A program made the position numbers and the translations under genes. From the NCBI GenBank assembly GCA_964017065.1, contig OZ024788.1, forward strand, positions 9,341,761 to 9,405,760: a DNA stretch of 64,000 bases. The letters run 5' to 3'. This document shows positions 21,944 through 35,712 of the stretch, piece by piece; the stretch's first letter is position 1; each line of letters starts with the position of its first letter. This stretch comes from Haliclona indistincta (Eukaryota > Porifera > Demospongiae > Haplosclerida > Chalinidae). The notes under the pieces are model-generated. The model was not told the origin of the DNA and searched no databases. It worked only from the letters and a program-made list of their open reading frames with translations.

Positions 21944-23370
21944 ACTCACTCTAATCTGGTCAGCTGCTCTATTCTCTCCTATCTCTCTGAGAGCTGCTTG
22001 TAGCACTGCCCATGAAGGACATCTACCACTCTCATCCTGTCGTTTCAACCAGGCTGCTATCATAGCTAACTTACACTCTGATGTCACATTTTTCTTATCG
22101 ATTCTTATGCTCTCCAGTTTTGGATAAGCTAGACCCAGTTCAATTCCTAATGAATACCAGTCAGTCACATTTCTTAAGGAATGATTAACTTGACGAACAT
22201 GTGAGATATCTGTATAGTCACAGAATACGTAGACAACTAGTAAATGACAACAATGCACTTACCAAGAGTATTTGAAAGATCTCTAGGAGATGATGATGGA
22301 CTAGTTGATGTGTTAGAAAGACGACGAACCTTGTTTTCTGATCAACATCATAATTATACATGTTTGCACCACTTTAAACATTTCAACCTTGCACTCACCT
22401 TCTGGTTGAGGATAACGCATGTAGAAGCTCATTTCTGATGAGGCACCGATGACAGTCACTTTGTGGAGTAGACGCTGTAAGCTCTTTCCAGGAAGCAGCT
22501 CTAACTCATATGAGCAGTGAGGAATCCTACGACCAGCTTCAAATTTGCTAACATCGTCAATAGTGACCTATTGTATGGTGAGATCAGTGATCAGTCTAAT
22601 TGTACTGACCTGTGCTGGGTTTATACTAATGGCAGTATTTTCCATGGATCTATTCTCTGCTCTTTTAGATCCAGTTGTACAACAGTGCTGCTACCAAAGA
22701 AAATTGTAAAGCTAGTACTGCTATCTTTACTCCATCCTTGATAGTTCTTCAACACCCTCTGAAACAGCATTGCACATGTATACACACATTATGAAATCAA
22801 ATAAACTTGTACTGACCTTTAGACATGGTTCAAGATCTTTTACCACCACAAAGTGAAAATCAGCTACCACTGAGGGAGCGGGCATCTGTTCTCTATAGAA
22901 CATGTGAGTTGTACACTTCAAGTCTGTATCATCTGATGCTGTTTCTCCAATGAGTGAGAATCTCTTGAGTTTCACAGCTCCATACTGAGTGTGAGGGTTG
23001 AACATTCCCTCTCTCTCCCTGAACCTGTAGGGTAGGACCACCTGTGTACACTTGGCAATAATGAATCTACACGAGGAGCATTGTTCCTCAGTCTTGATAG
23101 CAGCACAATGCTGTATGTTGACAGCCACCTCCTTGTGAAACACTTCACTGCATGTGACAGCATAGATAGCACTGATCAATCGTCTGTTCTCAGGGAACTG
23201 GAAGTGGCCTCCTAGAATAACCTTTACACCCACAATGGCAGTCACTCCAGGAGGAAGGGCTCCTTCAGGGACCTCAATATAGAATCCATAGTCAGGCCAC
23301 TCTAGTTTCTGAGGCTTGTCCCCCACAACCTCAAACACAGTCTCTCCATGTATATCCACTCCACGCAATG
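21944..23370 (-). CDS. ZU5-UPA-Death domain protein (partial, one frameshift)
   Basis: Five exons are readable on the minus strand. 23370-22817 encodes a ZU5 domain (WPDYGFYIEVPEGALPPGVT, FPENRRLISAIYAVTCS, EVAVNIQHCA). 22758-22610 (YQGWSK, FFGSSTVVQLDLKEQR) and 22567-22399 (FEAGRRIPH, LLPGKSLQRLLHKVTVIG) form a UPA-like region. 22329-22263 is a Ser-rich linker. 22209-21944 is a Death domain (VTDWYSLGIELGL, LAMIAAWLKRQD, SWAVLQAALREIGENRAADQI). Splice sites are GT-AG throughout. ZU5-UPA-Death is the tail architecture of UNC5, PIDD and ankyrin, which regulate cell death and NF-kB. In exon 22758-22610 the frame must shift near 22625-22640 to stay coding: a one-base loss or assembly error. Upstream exons are absent or displaced by MITEs (23512 onward). 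The last exon may splice further via a donor at 21949. Confidence 0.85.
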
Positions 23371-23511
23371 CTGAATTTGAAAGAATAGATTAACATGCAT
23401 GCAACTACTGTGTCATGAATACTGATTTTAAATGACAATTAGAACACTTATAGAATTGATTTCTAACAACTTTGGCAGCAAGGTTTACAATTTTTGATGA
23501 AAACTAGTTAA

Positions 23512-24045
23512 CCCTTTAAGCACTATTGTCGCCATTTGGCGACAAACATACTTCAAACACCATAACTTCATCAAAAGGTTTCCCAAATTAAGCTAAATCA
23601 AATAACTGCAAAAATCCAGTGGTTTTCTGCGCACCTCTGCACTAAAAGTATTGGTGCTGGCATTTCTATGGCTTCCATGCAAATTTCACAACATTTAAAG
23701 AAAACAAAACGGCTGCTGCGACAATTTGAACCACATTTTTTCCACATTCTCTATGATCTGGGCTACATTTTGCACTCACATTTTGCACTGCTATTTGTAT
23801 GTAATTTTCATTAGCCAGCCCTAAAGTACTAACTTTATATGAGGTCGCTGCACTTTATTGACTTCACTTTCGAAGTGGGAGGAGCATCTTGATCGACTTG
23901 AATGCGACCAATTGCAGCTATTCATTGGCAAAAAGGACACAAATTTGAGACCATGCAGTAGCGCAAAAAAACGCATGTCATAGAGATATTCGCAAGAGAA
24001 TTGGTCAGCATTTACGAGGTTAAAATTCCAGCATGATAACTTGGG
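23512..24045. mobile_element. piggyBac-like MITE, copy 1
   Basis: TTAA followed by CCCTTTAA (23508-23519) opens the copy. A degraded GGG followed by TTAA (24043-24049) closes it. It contains a short hairpin TGTCGCCATTTGGCGACA at about 23526-23543. Similar in full to 46623-47211 (reverse orientation). A partial related copy follows directly (24046 to about 24150), with GATGCTTTAGGTGTC where other copies have GACGCC...GGCGTC, consistent with CpG decay. No ORF. Confidence 0.75.
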
Positions 24046-24217
24046 TTAAGCCCTAATGATGCTTTAGGTGTCATAATTGATTCCACCTACTCTAGATGTC
24101 ATAAATAGTGTGGAATGTGCTCTAGAAAGGTCAAATCAAGTTTAATTGCACCATATGTACACCATCACACTAACCACACTCACCTACACCAAGTAGTTTC
24201 CAACCCAGGTAGTCAAG

Positions 24218-24385
24218 CTACCATCTTCTGGGACAATGCCTTCACTGAAGCGGTACAACACATGTTCACTGTACAGTAGGTACTGTAGTAGTAGAGGAAG
24301 ATTGAGAACAAGAGAACAGGATTGACTCACACAGTGAAATAGTGTTGTACCGCTTCAGTGAAGGCATTGTCCCAGAAGATGGTAG
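24218..24385. repeat. 44-bp perfect inverted repeat
   Basis: 24218-24261 and 24342-24385 are exact reverse complements with an 80-nt spacer. The right arm alone corresponds to 13772-13815 in NEMF copy A (one difference), so the left arm is an extra inverted copy present only here. Confidence 0.85.
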
Positions 24386-24429
24386 CAAGCTCAGCTGCCG
24401 GTTGCTGAGCTTGCTACATACTGTTAGGA

Positions 24430-28075
<3,646 letters not shown>

Positions 28076-28099
28076 AGCCTCTGACATGAGAGAACAAAT

Positions 28100-28600
28100 C
28101 ATAAACATGCTAGCAAGCTCAGTGAAGAAGATGGTAGCAAGCTCAGCTGCTGGTTGCTGAGTGACGATGACTACCACTGGGAGAGATTGTCACTGGAGCT
28201 GGAGGAGAAGGTACCATACATGAGTACATAGAGAGAATACTGTGATTACTGAGATTACACTTAACACACTCAAACAGTACTGTAGTCACATAAACTGCAC
28301 TGCTACACTAAAAATACACATTACAACAGATCTGACTCTCTACATACTGTATCATCACCTTATTAAATGTAATTCAGACTACACAATACTATAATGACAC
28401 TGACCTCATCCAGTAGTTGAGAGAGTTTACCACATCTTGTACGAAAATTTCAAAGAATGTGCCATCTCTGGATACTTAATAGTGGAAAGTGATTTAAGAA
28501 CTTCTTGTAGACATTGTGTAACAACAGTTTCCACACAACGTTGCTGTCGACCCTAGTTCTGGTACATGCTGTAAATGAAGGAGTTCAATGCCAATGAAGT
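28100..28600. other. No gene; fragment shared with NEMF-flanking repeat
   Basis: 28125-28162 repeats the GAAGATGGTAGCAAGCTCAGC motif also found at 13803 and 24375. Otherwise no supported feature. Confidence 0.4.
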
Positions 28601-29075
28601 GAAGTGTACTGCTGCTGAACAGTTGTTGTGAGGAAGGTGTGGTCAATAGTGGAACAAATCATTAGATTCTTCCATTATAAACTAAGATCAATAAAAAGTG
28701 TAGGTCGAAGATAAAGACATTGTGTTATTGTTACTACGCGTAATAATTAAACAAGAATTCCAGTCAGTTTTGAATAAAGATAATGGCTCTACTAACTCAT
28801 ACATCAGCAACAATACTGATCAAATCATTACTCAAGAACAAGCGAATCATTCCAGTACTGACTTGATGAGAGATTCACCACTTCTCATACACATCGATAA
28901 AAAAGTGTCTCAATAATGACTGTCATCATCGGAGGAGAGTAGCTAAGCAAAACTTTAAGAGGCACAGTTCTGTTGAGGCCACTGACCAGTGCTATGAGTG
29001 ATAGTATTCCAACGAAGAAAGTGTGTCATGGTGGTGCTACTGACAACAGTACCTGTGGTGAAGAATCTGTAGTAT
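28600..29075 (-). pseudogene. Scrap of an NLR leucine-rich-repeat exon
   Basis: 28961-29075 (minus) encodes AVVSSTTMTHFL and surrounding residues. It aligns with the LRR segment AIVSSTTITQLLF of the large NLR exon (about 38110-38215). A further matching scrap (GAGGAAGGTGTGGTCAATAGTGG) is at 28631-28653. The intervening order is scrambled, so this is a dead fragment of a paralogous NLR. Confidence 0.65.
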
Positions 29076-29613
29076 GTGTTAGCTTTTGATGTAATGAGAA
29101 GGATTCTGTATTGGTTACTTGGTCTGCTAAAGTTATTTGTAGGATGATTAATTAACGGTGATGAAAAGCAAAGTAAAGAGGAACGTATGATCACTAAAAT
29201 AACTTGGAACAGAGACAGTTAGTCTATATTCTGGAGAAAGAAAGAGAGAGAAATGAATGAGAAAGTGGTTTATTGCAATAGAATACAGAGATGAGTAGTG
29301 TGACAATTTGTTAAGCATTTGAATAATCCTATAGCACAACAGGAATTAGTAACAACTTCACCATTAACACAGAGCTTGCAAGAAACAAACAATTAAACGT
29401 TTGAATTCCATGCAATATGCCAGTAGTGCCTTGAGCCAGTATTTTTCATGTTACAAGTACAAAATTTCACTTTAGAGAGACATAAATTTTGTGATTTTAA
29501 TGAGAGCAATACAAAAATAATAATTATAATGGCTTTTATGAATTTAATCCGAATTGTACCAGTCACGAAATACAAATACAAACAAAAAATACCAGCTCTA
29601 ACAGCTAAGGCAA

Positions 29614-29803
29614 TACAGCAGTTTTCCTACTTCTTGCAATAGTAAAGCGTAGACCGTAGAGCGTCACCTCATGCACTAATGTGTGAAGGCATTGTTATCT
29701 TATTCACACGATGGAGGATGATCAAAGACTTCACACATTAGTGCATGAGGTGACGCTCTACGGTCTACGCTTTACTATTGCAAGAAGTAGGAAAACTGCT
29801 GTA
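29614..29803. repeat. Perfect 75-bp inverted repeat with 40-nt loop
   Basis: Every base of 29614-29688 is mirrored by 29729-29803, with a 40-nt spacer (29689-29728). A transcript would fold into a 75-bp perfectly paired hairpin. No ORF. No target duplication could be established, so it may be a very young MITE or a hairpin-RNA locus. Confidence 0.92.
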
Positions 29804-29883
29804 GTTATAAGCTCAATGAGTGTCTTTAGTTTGTCATGGTCACACTAAACTAAAGCACTGATGTGTGAATTGCCATGCATACC

Positions 29884-30211
29884 CTAATTGCTGTTTGATA
29901 GTGACTCTGTGATGAGCTCAGCTAGTCCATCCAGTCCACCGGTCTCTCTCAGACACTCTATCAAGTGTTGATATGTGCGAGGAGCTGCAGTACTTTCCAG
30001 CCATTGCTTGAGGATGGCTCTTGTAATGCTCTCAACACCACTGTGGACATGATCCCTTTCGATCAGATCAACTGCTGTTCCATTCTCATCTTCTAGGAGA
30101 CACATTCCGAACAACTGATAATCTTTAGTAGAAATCACTTGAATGATGTTCAGTGGTTTACCATCTGCTCCTTTCATTGTCATCAATTTTGGTAAAGTAG
30201 GAGTGTCAACT
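29884..30211 (-). CDS. Death-domain terminal exon, probably of the NACHT-LRR-Roc-COR gene
   Basis: A minus-strand exon begins after an AG acceptor near 30212 (CACTTGTAG/TTGACACTCC) and ends at a stop at 29884. It encodes LNIIQVISTKDYQLFGMCLLEDENG, then AVDLI, GVESITRAILKQWLESTAAPRTYQHLIECLRETGGLDGLAELI. The last part has the Death-domain pattern (ILKQWL, TYQHLIECL, LAELI). It is the next coding exon downstream of 35379-35713 on the same strand, and everything between is transposons and repeats, so I infer it is the C-terminal Death domain of that gene. The reading phase of the intermediate exon does not join directly, so at least one small exon is missing from my model. Confidence 0.7.
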
Positions 30212-30479
30212 ACAAGTGAATATACCAATAATATACTGCAAATCGGGAAATGTTTGTAAACGTGCATTGTGTGTTAATATTTCATGTGCTTAAATTTCGT
30301 CGCTATAGGACGGAAAAGAAAATATTCTAGAGCCAAGAAATTCAGATGGCAAGCTAATACCAGTACTGAGGTATATTTTACGGGTAATATACCAGGTAGC
30401 TACTAATAATAGAGTAGACTTCGATATGAATATGGCAGTTGAACGCTCCTTCTCCTTACACGCTCCTGGTATCATTCAA

Positions 30480-31203
30480 ATAAGGTCTTGACAAGGAGTA
30501 AAATGAACCCAGCACTTGAAATTCTCACCTAGTCACCTTTTAGATCTGAACACTTGTACAGTTATGCTGAAGAGTAGCACACCCTACCAGTGGTAGACAG
30601 CAGAAAACCCGCAATGATTCTAATGTCAGACAGTTTGTATTATGACCCATTCGATGTACTCCCAGTGCTAGCAATAGCAGCAGAAAGCTAAGACAAGTTT
30701 TGTTAAAGTTCAAAGCTTTGTTAGAGGAGACAAACTTCCTACAGCCATTAGTATACAATGGCCAGCCTTTCCAAGGTATGTTATAAATGTTTGGCTGACC
30801 GACCGAAGTTTTATATAGCTGATTGTAACCACTTGTGATGCTGACTGCACCTGGAGTCTAGCTTTGCCCGCATTTCCGTCTCAATAATTTGTGTGTTTTA
30901 TGGACATGCTGAAATTATTTTGACGAAATTAGAACCACACTTCTGACGAAATAGTGGACAAGATGAGTCTTTTTCTTATGGTGAACTAGTGCAGAATGTT
31001 TAATTTAGTTTTAACATCTGCCTCACTGCTGTACATATCACTCAGTGTATTAGTGTACTAAACACTTAACATTGCTATGTATTTATTACATGGGCTACAA
31101 AAGTGTTCTCAACCTTGGAAAAAACAATCTCTGAATGGAATCTGCATGTCGAATGCAATAAAATTGTACACTATTTCCTTACAGGTATTCTATGTGTAAA
31201 TAA
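30480..31203. other. No recognisable gene (likely intron of the NLR gene)
   Basis: AT-rich with short unconvincing ORFs. If the NLR gene model is right, this is intronic. Confidence 0.4.
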
Positions 31204-31205
31204 TA

Positions 31206-34200
31206 TGTGACCGGATTTAGGAAAACCGACCATATCGCGCAAAAAATCAAAAACTAGTTTTAATTACTACCATGATCCTGATTCTTCGCTGGTTAGACTA
31301 GTCCTTATAGCGTACGGATTGCGCGAACTGTCACTGAGCTACGCTGGTTAACGCGTCGTCACCTATTGAAAGATTGTTTCGAGAAAATACAATTTTAATT
31401 TTTGAACGTTAATCTCCGTATACTTGACTTAATTTCCGCACACGCAATTATCACGTGAGGACACGCCCCCTACATGACTGCGTGTTTGCAATACGTTTCT
31501 CTGTTCGTCTTTCTCTCTCTTTGCCTACGAGTTAAAGCTAACTTGGTAAGTTTATTTCTACATCAACTTGCTATCCGTTTATTACAGCCTTTGCTTTTAG
31601 ATGCTATCGAGTGTTACCGCTCTGTTTGATAGCCTTAAGCGACACAACAATACAAGTACTGTGAGTATTGTCATTCATGGTGGTGCCTCCTGGCATTGTG
31701 TCCGCTCTGTCCACAAACACTGCATGTCCTTTGACGCTTTGATGGTGGCAATCTCGGTGATACTGGAGGTATTGATATTGGTGAATGAATCTCGCGAGTA
31801 CTTCTGTCTACTTGTGGTAAAGGGCAAACTTTGTCTCTCGTTTCTGGAGTACAGAACTGGCGAATTGAGTCATACAGATACCATTGTCTATCTGCTGAGA
31901 GACCAGGTGGTGGAGTGATCGGTGGTAGCTGGTCTGCTGATGGATTCCACTTGTTGCGCCTAAACTTAAACTCTACTTCTTGGCTGTCTCCATGCTCCTT
32001 GAGGTAGAGATAATCTGGTTTGTCTTTAGTTACTGTGAAATGCTGTTGGCTTTTTATTGCAGGAATTTTCCTGAAGTGCCCCTTCAGAAACGATGTCCAT
32101 TCATAAAATGGAATTACTTCCGTGCCACCCTCGTGCCCTGCCAGTTGCGCGAAATTGTGCTCGAAAGATGAGTTCACAACTTCGGCAAGCTCGTCAAGAC
32201 AACTAACTTTGGTCCTTCGGAACCTCTGCTTGATGATCCCGAAGGACCAATCAGGAGCGAACTTCGTGTGTCCCGCAAGCATGAAGGAAATGGTGATGGT
32301 GTTGTGCCGCCCAGTAAGAACACGCCACATCAGGTACTGTAAATAAAGAGTAAGCACTGTGCTACTATTATGCAATGTGTAGTTATTGACCTGTATCACG
32401 GCCTTGTTTTTGTTTTGTCCTGTGCAGTTGTCTGCGTTCAGGTACAGGGTACTGTTGGCTTTTTATTGCTGTTGGCTTTAAGCCCATGATGTTCAAAGAA
32501 GTGATGCATGTAACTTATCACGGTGTTTGCACCTTTGCCTGATACAACACCTTCGTCAATGAGATAAGTGATCTATGTGGTATTAGATAAAAAACAGACA
32601 TCACTGTGCTTTCTTACCTGAAATGGTACTCCCTCGCAGCATACACCGAATAACGCACACTTCCTGGGAGTGAGAAAGTACACAGGTCCCGGCTGCAGTG
32701 GATCTGCACTTGCTGGGCGAAGTCAAAACTATAATGAGCTTCAGGAGGAGAACTGCTGAGTGAAGAACTGACATTGGGTGGAGCAGTGCTGGAAGATAAA
32801 GCAAGAGATGCAGAGCTGGTGGGCATTGCAGACTGTGCAGATCTTGTGTCAGATGTGTGCTCGCGATACACCTCTTTGCTTCTCTCGCATCTGTGTCTGT
32901 ACAGGGATCGCTCAATTGATGCCTGGCGGAGGTGCTCCTCATACGACTTGAGAGTCTGAGGTAAAAGTATGGTTGTTTTATGTATCAGTACATTTCAATT
33001 TACTATGCAAACCTCAGATTTCTCTGCCTCGGACAGATTGCTGGTCCGCATAATGAGACCAGCGTTCTTGTGACAGAGAGCACACAGGTCAGTCATAGGA
33101 CGTGTTGGCAAGATATTGGGTGTGAGTGATCTCCACAGATAACAAAAAGTTGTGTAAGCAACAGCTCGGATATTGGGCATCATAGTTGTACTACTTCTGT
33201 ACTGAACCCAAACAGACCGCCTTGTCGTTGAGCACGGAAGGAGTTTGAGGTCAGTCCTCTTATAACCTGGGATACGGCCAGGTAGTTGTATTGCGTTATC
33301 TTCAGCATAACTATTGAGGAAAGAAATGACATTTTTTGTGTCATCATAACCTAGGGCATTGTGTGGTGCTCGTTTCGTGTTCCCGTGCACACGAGGTGTG
33401 AGACCTTCCTCTCCAAAGCTTTTTTTAATTGCCTTAAAAGCACTCTTTCCGATGCCGTGGAGAAATAGAAACGTTGGTCGACAAACCCTTCTCCCCTGGT
33501 GTAAATAGGAGGCATGTTGTTTTTGCCTTTCTTGGTGTTGGTGTCGATGCTCTAAGGAATGTCGAGTTGAAGTACTGGTGTCTGTCAATGCCATCACCTG
33601 TGCCTTAATTACTAAATCTTTTTCTCCTCTAGTCATTTCAGAACACCAACACCTCAACTCTCGATAGTGGTCAGCAGAGAACAATTGACAGCATGGACTG
33701 TTATTCGGACCCAACTGACAGCTGCATCCATCGTTGACGAAATGTGCGATCATCATTTCTTCTTCAGCATCCAAGTCTCGCATTTGAACAATCACACCGT
33801 TGGCTTCACTAATGGTCAGTGGATTTAGCCCTGTATGCATTGGTTCATCTAGAAAATATTAAAATGTTAAATGAAGTCTTCTAATCCACAGTTATTATAC
33901 TTGCCAGTTTCCTCGTCATCTTCCTCAATTTCTGCTCCTTCCTCGATTCCTGCACCTTCCTCGATTCCTGCACCTTCCTCCATTTCTGCTCCTTCCTCCA
34001 TTCTTGCGCCATTACTGTGCTCTGCTTTTTCAATAAGTGATTCGTCATCTGTAAGTTAAACATAGGCTTAGTTAGCTTATTTTATCTGTTATCCTTTATC
34101 TCACCTTCTAGAACTTGGCTGTAACTATGCTCAGAACCTGATCATCTTCTGTTCAATTAGAATCATTATTCACTGTTTTTTGATTGAATTCATAATGCAT

Positions 34201-34640
34201 ACCATCATCACTGTCTGCAGCTTGGTCTCCAAAATACTCGGCAATGAAGTCCTCGAGCTGACTGGCTTGGTTAGGAAACGTAGATCGTGCTAAAACGTTT
34301 AGAGCTGTAGCAACTGCATCCGCCATTGTACTGCAAAATCGCGCTCTTTTTTTACCGCGTCTATGTTGCCGTGGCAACATACTTACGCACGTGACGCTGA
34401 ATAATTTATTACTCCGTGTTATGAATGGCGCTAGTTCAGTGGCTGGAATGAAACACTTCGCGTGCAGCAACGGAAATGAGTATTAGCCTCAGAGTATCAC
34501 CAACACGCGCGCGAAAGGTTAGACTTTCTTTCTGTACAAAAAACCAACTTTCACACCAATACTAGTGTTACTCGAATTTCGTGCTATAACTGCAATTGTT
34601 GATTTGCGCGACATGGCCGGTTTTCCTAAATCCGGTCACA
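31206..34640 (-). mobile_element. 3.4-kb DNA transposon with ~38-bp TIRs and TA target duplication
   Basis: The left end TGTGACCGGATTTAGG continues to about 31243. The right end (about 34603-34640) is its reverse complement with few mismatches. TA flanks both sides (31204-31205 and 34641-34642). It encloses one six-exon transposase-like gene on the minus strand. The 665-bp element at 45373-46037 shares its termini and TA target and looks like a non-autonomous relative. The element lies between exons of the NLR gene. Confidence 0.88.
31671..34326 (-). pseudogene. DUF7869-like transposase gene, six exons, two frame breaks
   Basis: Exons (minus): 34326-34203 (ATG; MADAVATALNVLARSTF), 34048-33901 (GAGIEEGAEIEE-type acidic repeats), 33848-33013 (Cys-rich DGCSCQLGPNNSPCCQLF; FLFLHGIGKSAFKAIK; MTDLCALCHKNAG), 32955-32618, 32572-32391 and 32336-31671. 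The last two carry NADNCTGQNKNKAVIQ and WRVLTGRH, then LAGHTKFAPDWSFGIIK, a pattern I associate with the DUF7869 family: an RNase H-like fold with Asp in DNCxGQN and later His/Asp. A zinc-knuckle-like CSVCGQSGHNARRHHH ends the protein. Breaks: a frame change at about 32700-32710 in the segment before PGPVYFLTPRK, and a 17-bp insertion at 32452-32468 just before the DNC motif. The family name is from memory, and catalysis is inferred from the TIR setting. Confidence 0.75.
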
Positions 34641-34794
34641 TATGCAAGTCTGGACATAATTATCTTCACAAAGTTAATTTCAAGCTGCTAAACATTAAGA
34701 CAAAGATTTTTTTATTTTTGTTATCTTGTCAATCATTATGCATAAACATAAAAATAATAACTGCAACACTGATAAAAATGAACAGACTTCACGA

Positions 34795-35305
34795 AACCCT
34801 CGGCGTGTTGCACATTGTAGAGTTAGCTCCTTAGTTATGGTTTGCAGAAGGAGCTTTGCAGCTAAAAGCAAACCTGCTTGCTATAGAAACTGCACTGCTA
34901 AACAGAAGACAGCAAAGTGCTGATCATAAGGACAACTGAGGTGTGTCAAGTGGGCGTGACCGTGAACACTGACTAGCCATCGCTCTTGGCTTTTTCTTGA
35001 GATGTCTACGCACCCCCAGAGCTGTCCTGCAGTTTAGATGGAATTTACAAGTACCTAGGTAGTCAACTATGGGCGCTTTTGTCGTCAGAGAGGTCAAAGA
35101 CGGCCGTCAAGGTGAGCCAGCTATAACTCGAGAACGAAAGCACTTTAGCAAAATCCACGAGTCACATTGCAAGCCATTGTCATGCTAAGCCTGTTCATAC
35201 CTTGACCGAGTTTCAGAAGTGAGCGATGGTCTCTGCAGCTCATTGGACAGAATGAACGAACGAATGACAAACCAAGTACCGTAACCCTCGCGCATGCGCC
35301 GAGGG
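34795..35305 (-). repeat. Repeat family A, copy 1 (reverse orientation)
   Basis: One end carries AACCCTCGGCG (34795-34805). The other ends in a GC palindrome (35283-35305; CCCTCGCGCATGCGCCGAGGG), preceded by a GAAC/GAAT microsatellite (35252-35270), with TTAA next to the palindrome (35306-35309). The body is shared with the copies at 46084, 47216 and 47691 (for example CTGCAGAGACCATCGCTCAC, inverted here). Intronic in the NLR model. No ORF. Confidence 0.8.
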
Positions 35306-35378
35306 TTAATAAGACTAAGTAAATTGAAGCATAGAGTACAAGTAAATTACCACATTAAACTCATAATAATAGTGCTCA

Positions 35379-35470
35379 CAATTTGTTGTTCTTTGGTGTC
35401 TTCTGTTTATACTGATAGAGCTCATCATGCTTTGCAACTCTGATACAGTGCAGCTCACAGGTAAAGATAT
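35379..35470 (-). CDS. Small exon following the main NLR exon (tentative)
   Basis: The acceptor GTGAG/ATATC at 35471 and donor AAATT/GTGAGC at 35379 give an exon of about 30 codons. It joins the main exon in phase (G + AT) and reads IFTCELHCIRVAKHDELYQY followed by KQKTPKNNK. It is open only in this frame. Function unknown; it connects the COR-like region to downstream exons. Confidence 0.5.
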
Positions 35471-35534
35471 CTCACCTGTAATGATAATGTATACATGTAG
35501 TAACGATACAATACTACTGGTAAAGTTATTAGTA

Positions 35535-35659
35535 CAGTGTAGCCTGGCTAATCCTGTCACCCTAGCTGGGCTAAAGTGAAATTGACTTCACATTGGTCAC
35601 ATGAGGAACTCTGGTCTGTGACTACATTACTCATGTGGTTGCTAGTTCAGGTTACACTG
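35535..35659. mobile_element. Mini MITE, CAGTGTA termini, TA target
   Basis: CAGTGTAGCCT (35535) and AGGTTACACTG (ends 35659) are inverted repeats flanked by TA (35533-35534 and 35660-35661). The 125-bp element lies in the intron after the main NLR exon. Its sequence forms the last residues of the unspliced reading frame, supporting termination of the exon at 35713 by splicing. Confidence 0.75.
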
Positions 35660-35712
35660 TACATGACAACAGAAACCTACTGTACCTACTGTGTAATAGT
35701 GTATATGCTCAC

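Noticed and set aside
33871..34059. Plus-strand Ser/Pro-Ala repeat ORF
   Set aside because: It is the reverse-strand shadow of an acidic GAGIEE-type repeat exon of the transposase gene with good splice sites on the minus strand.
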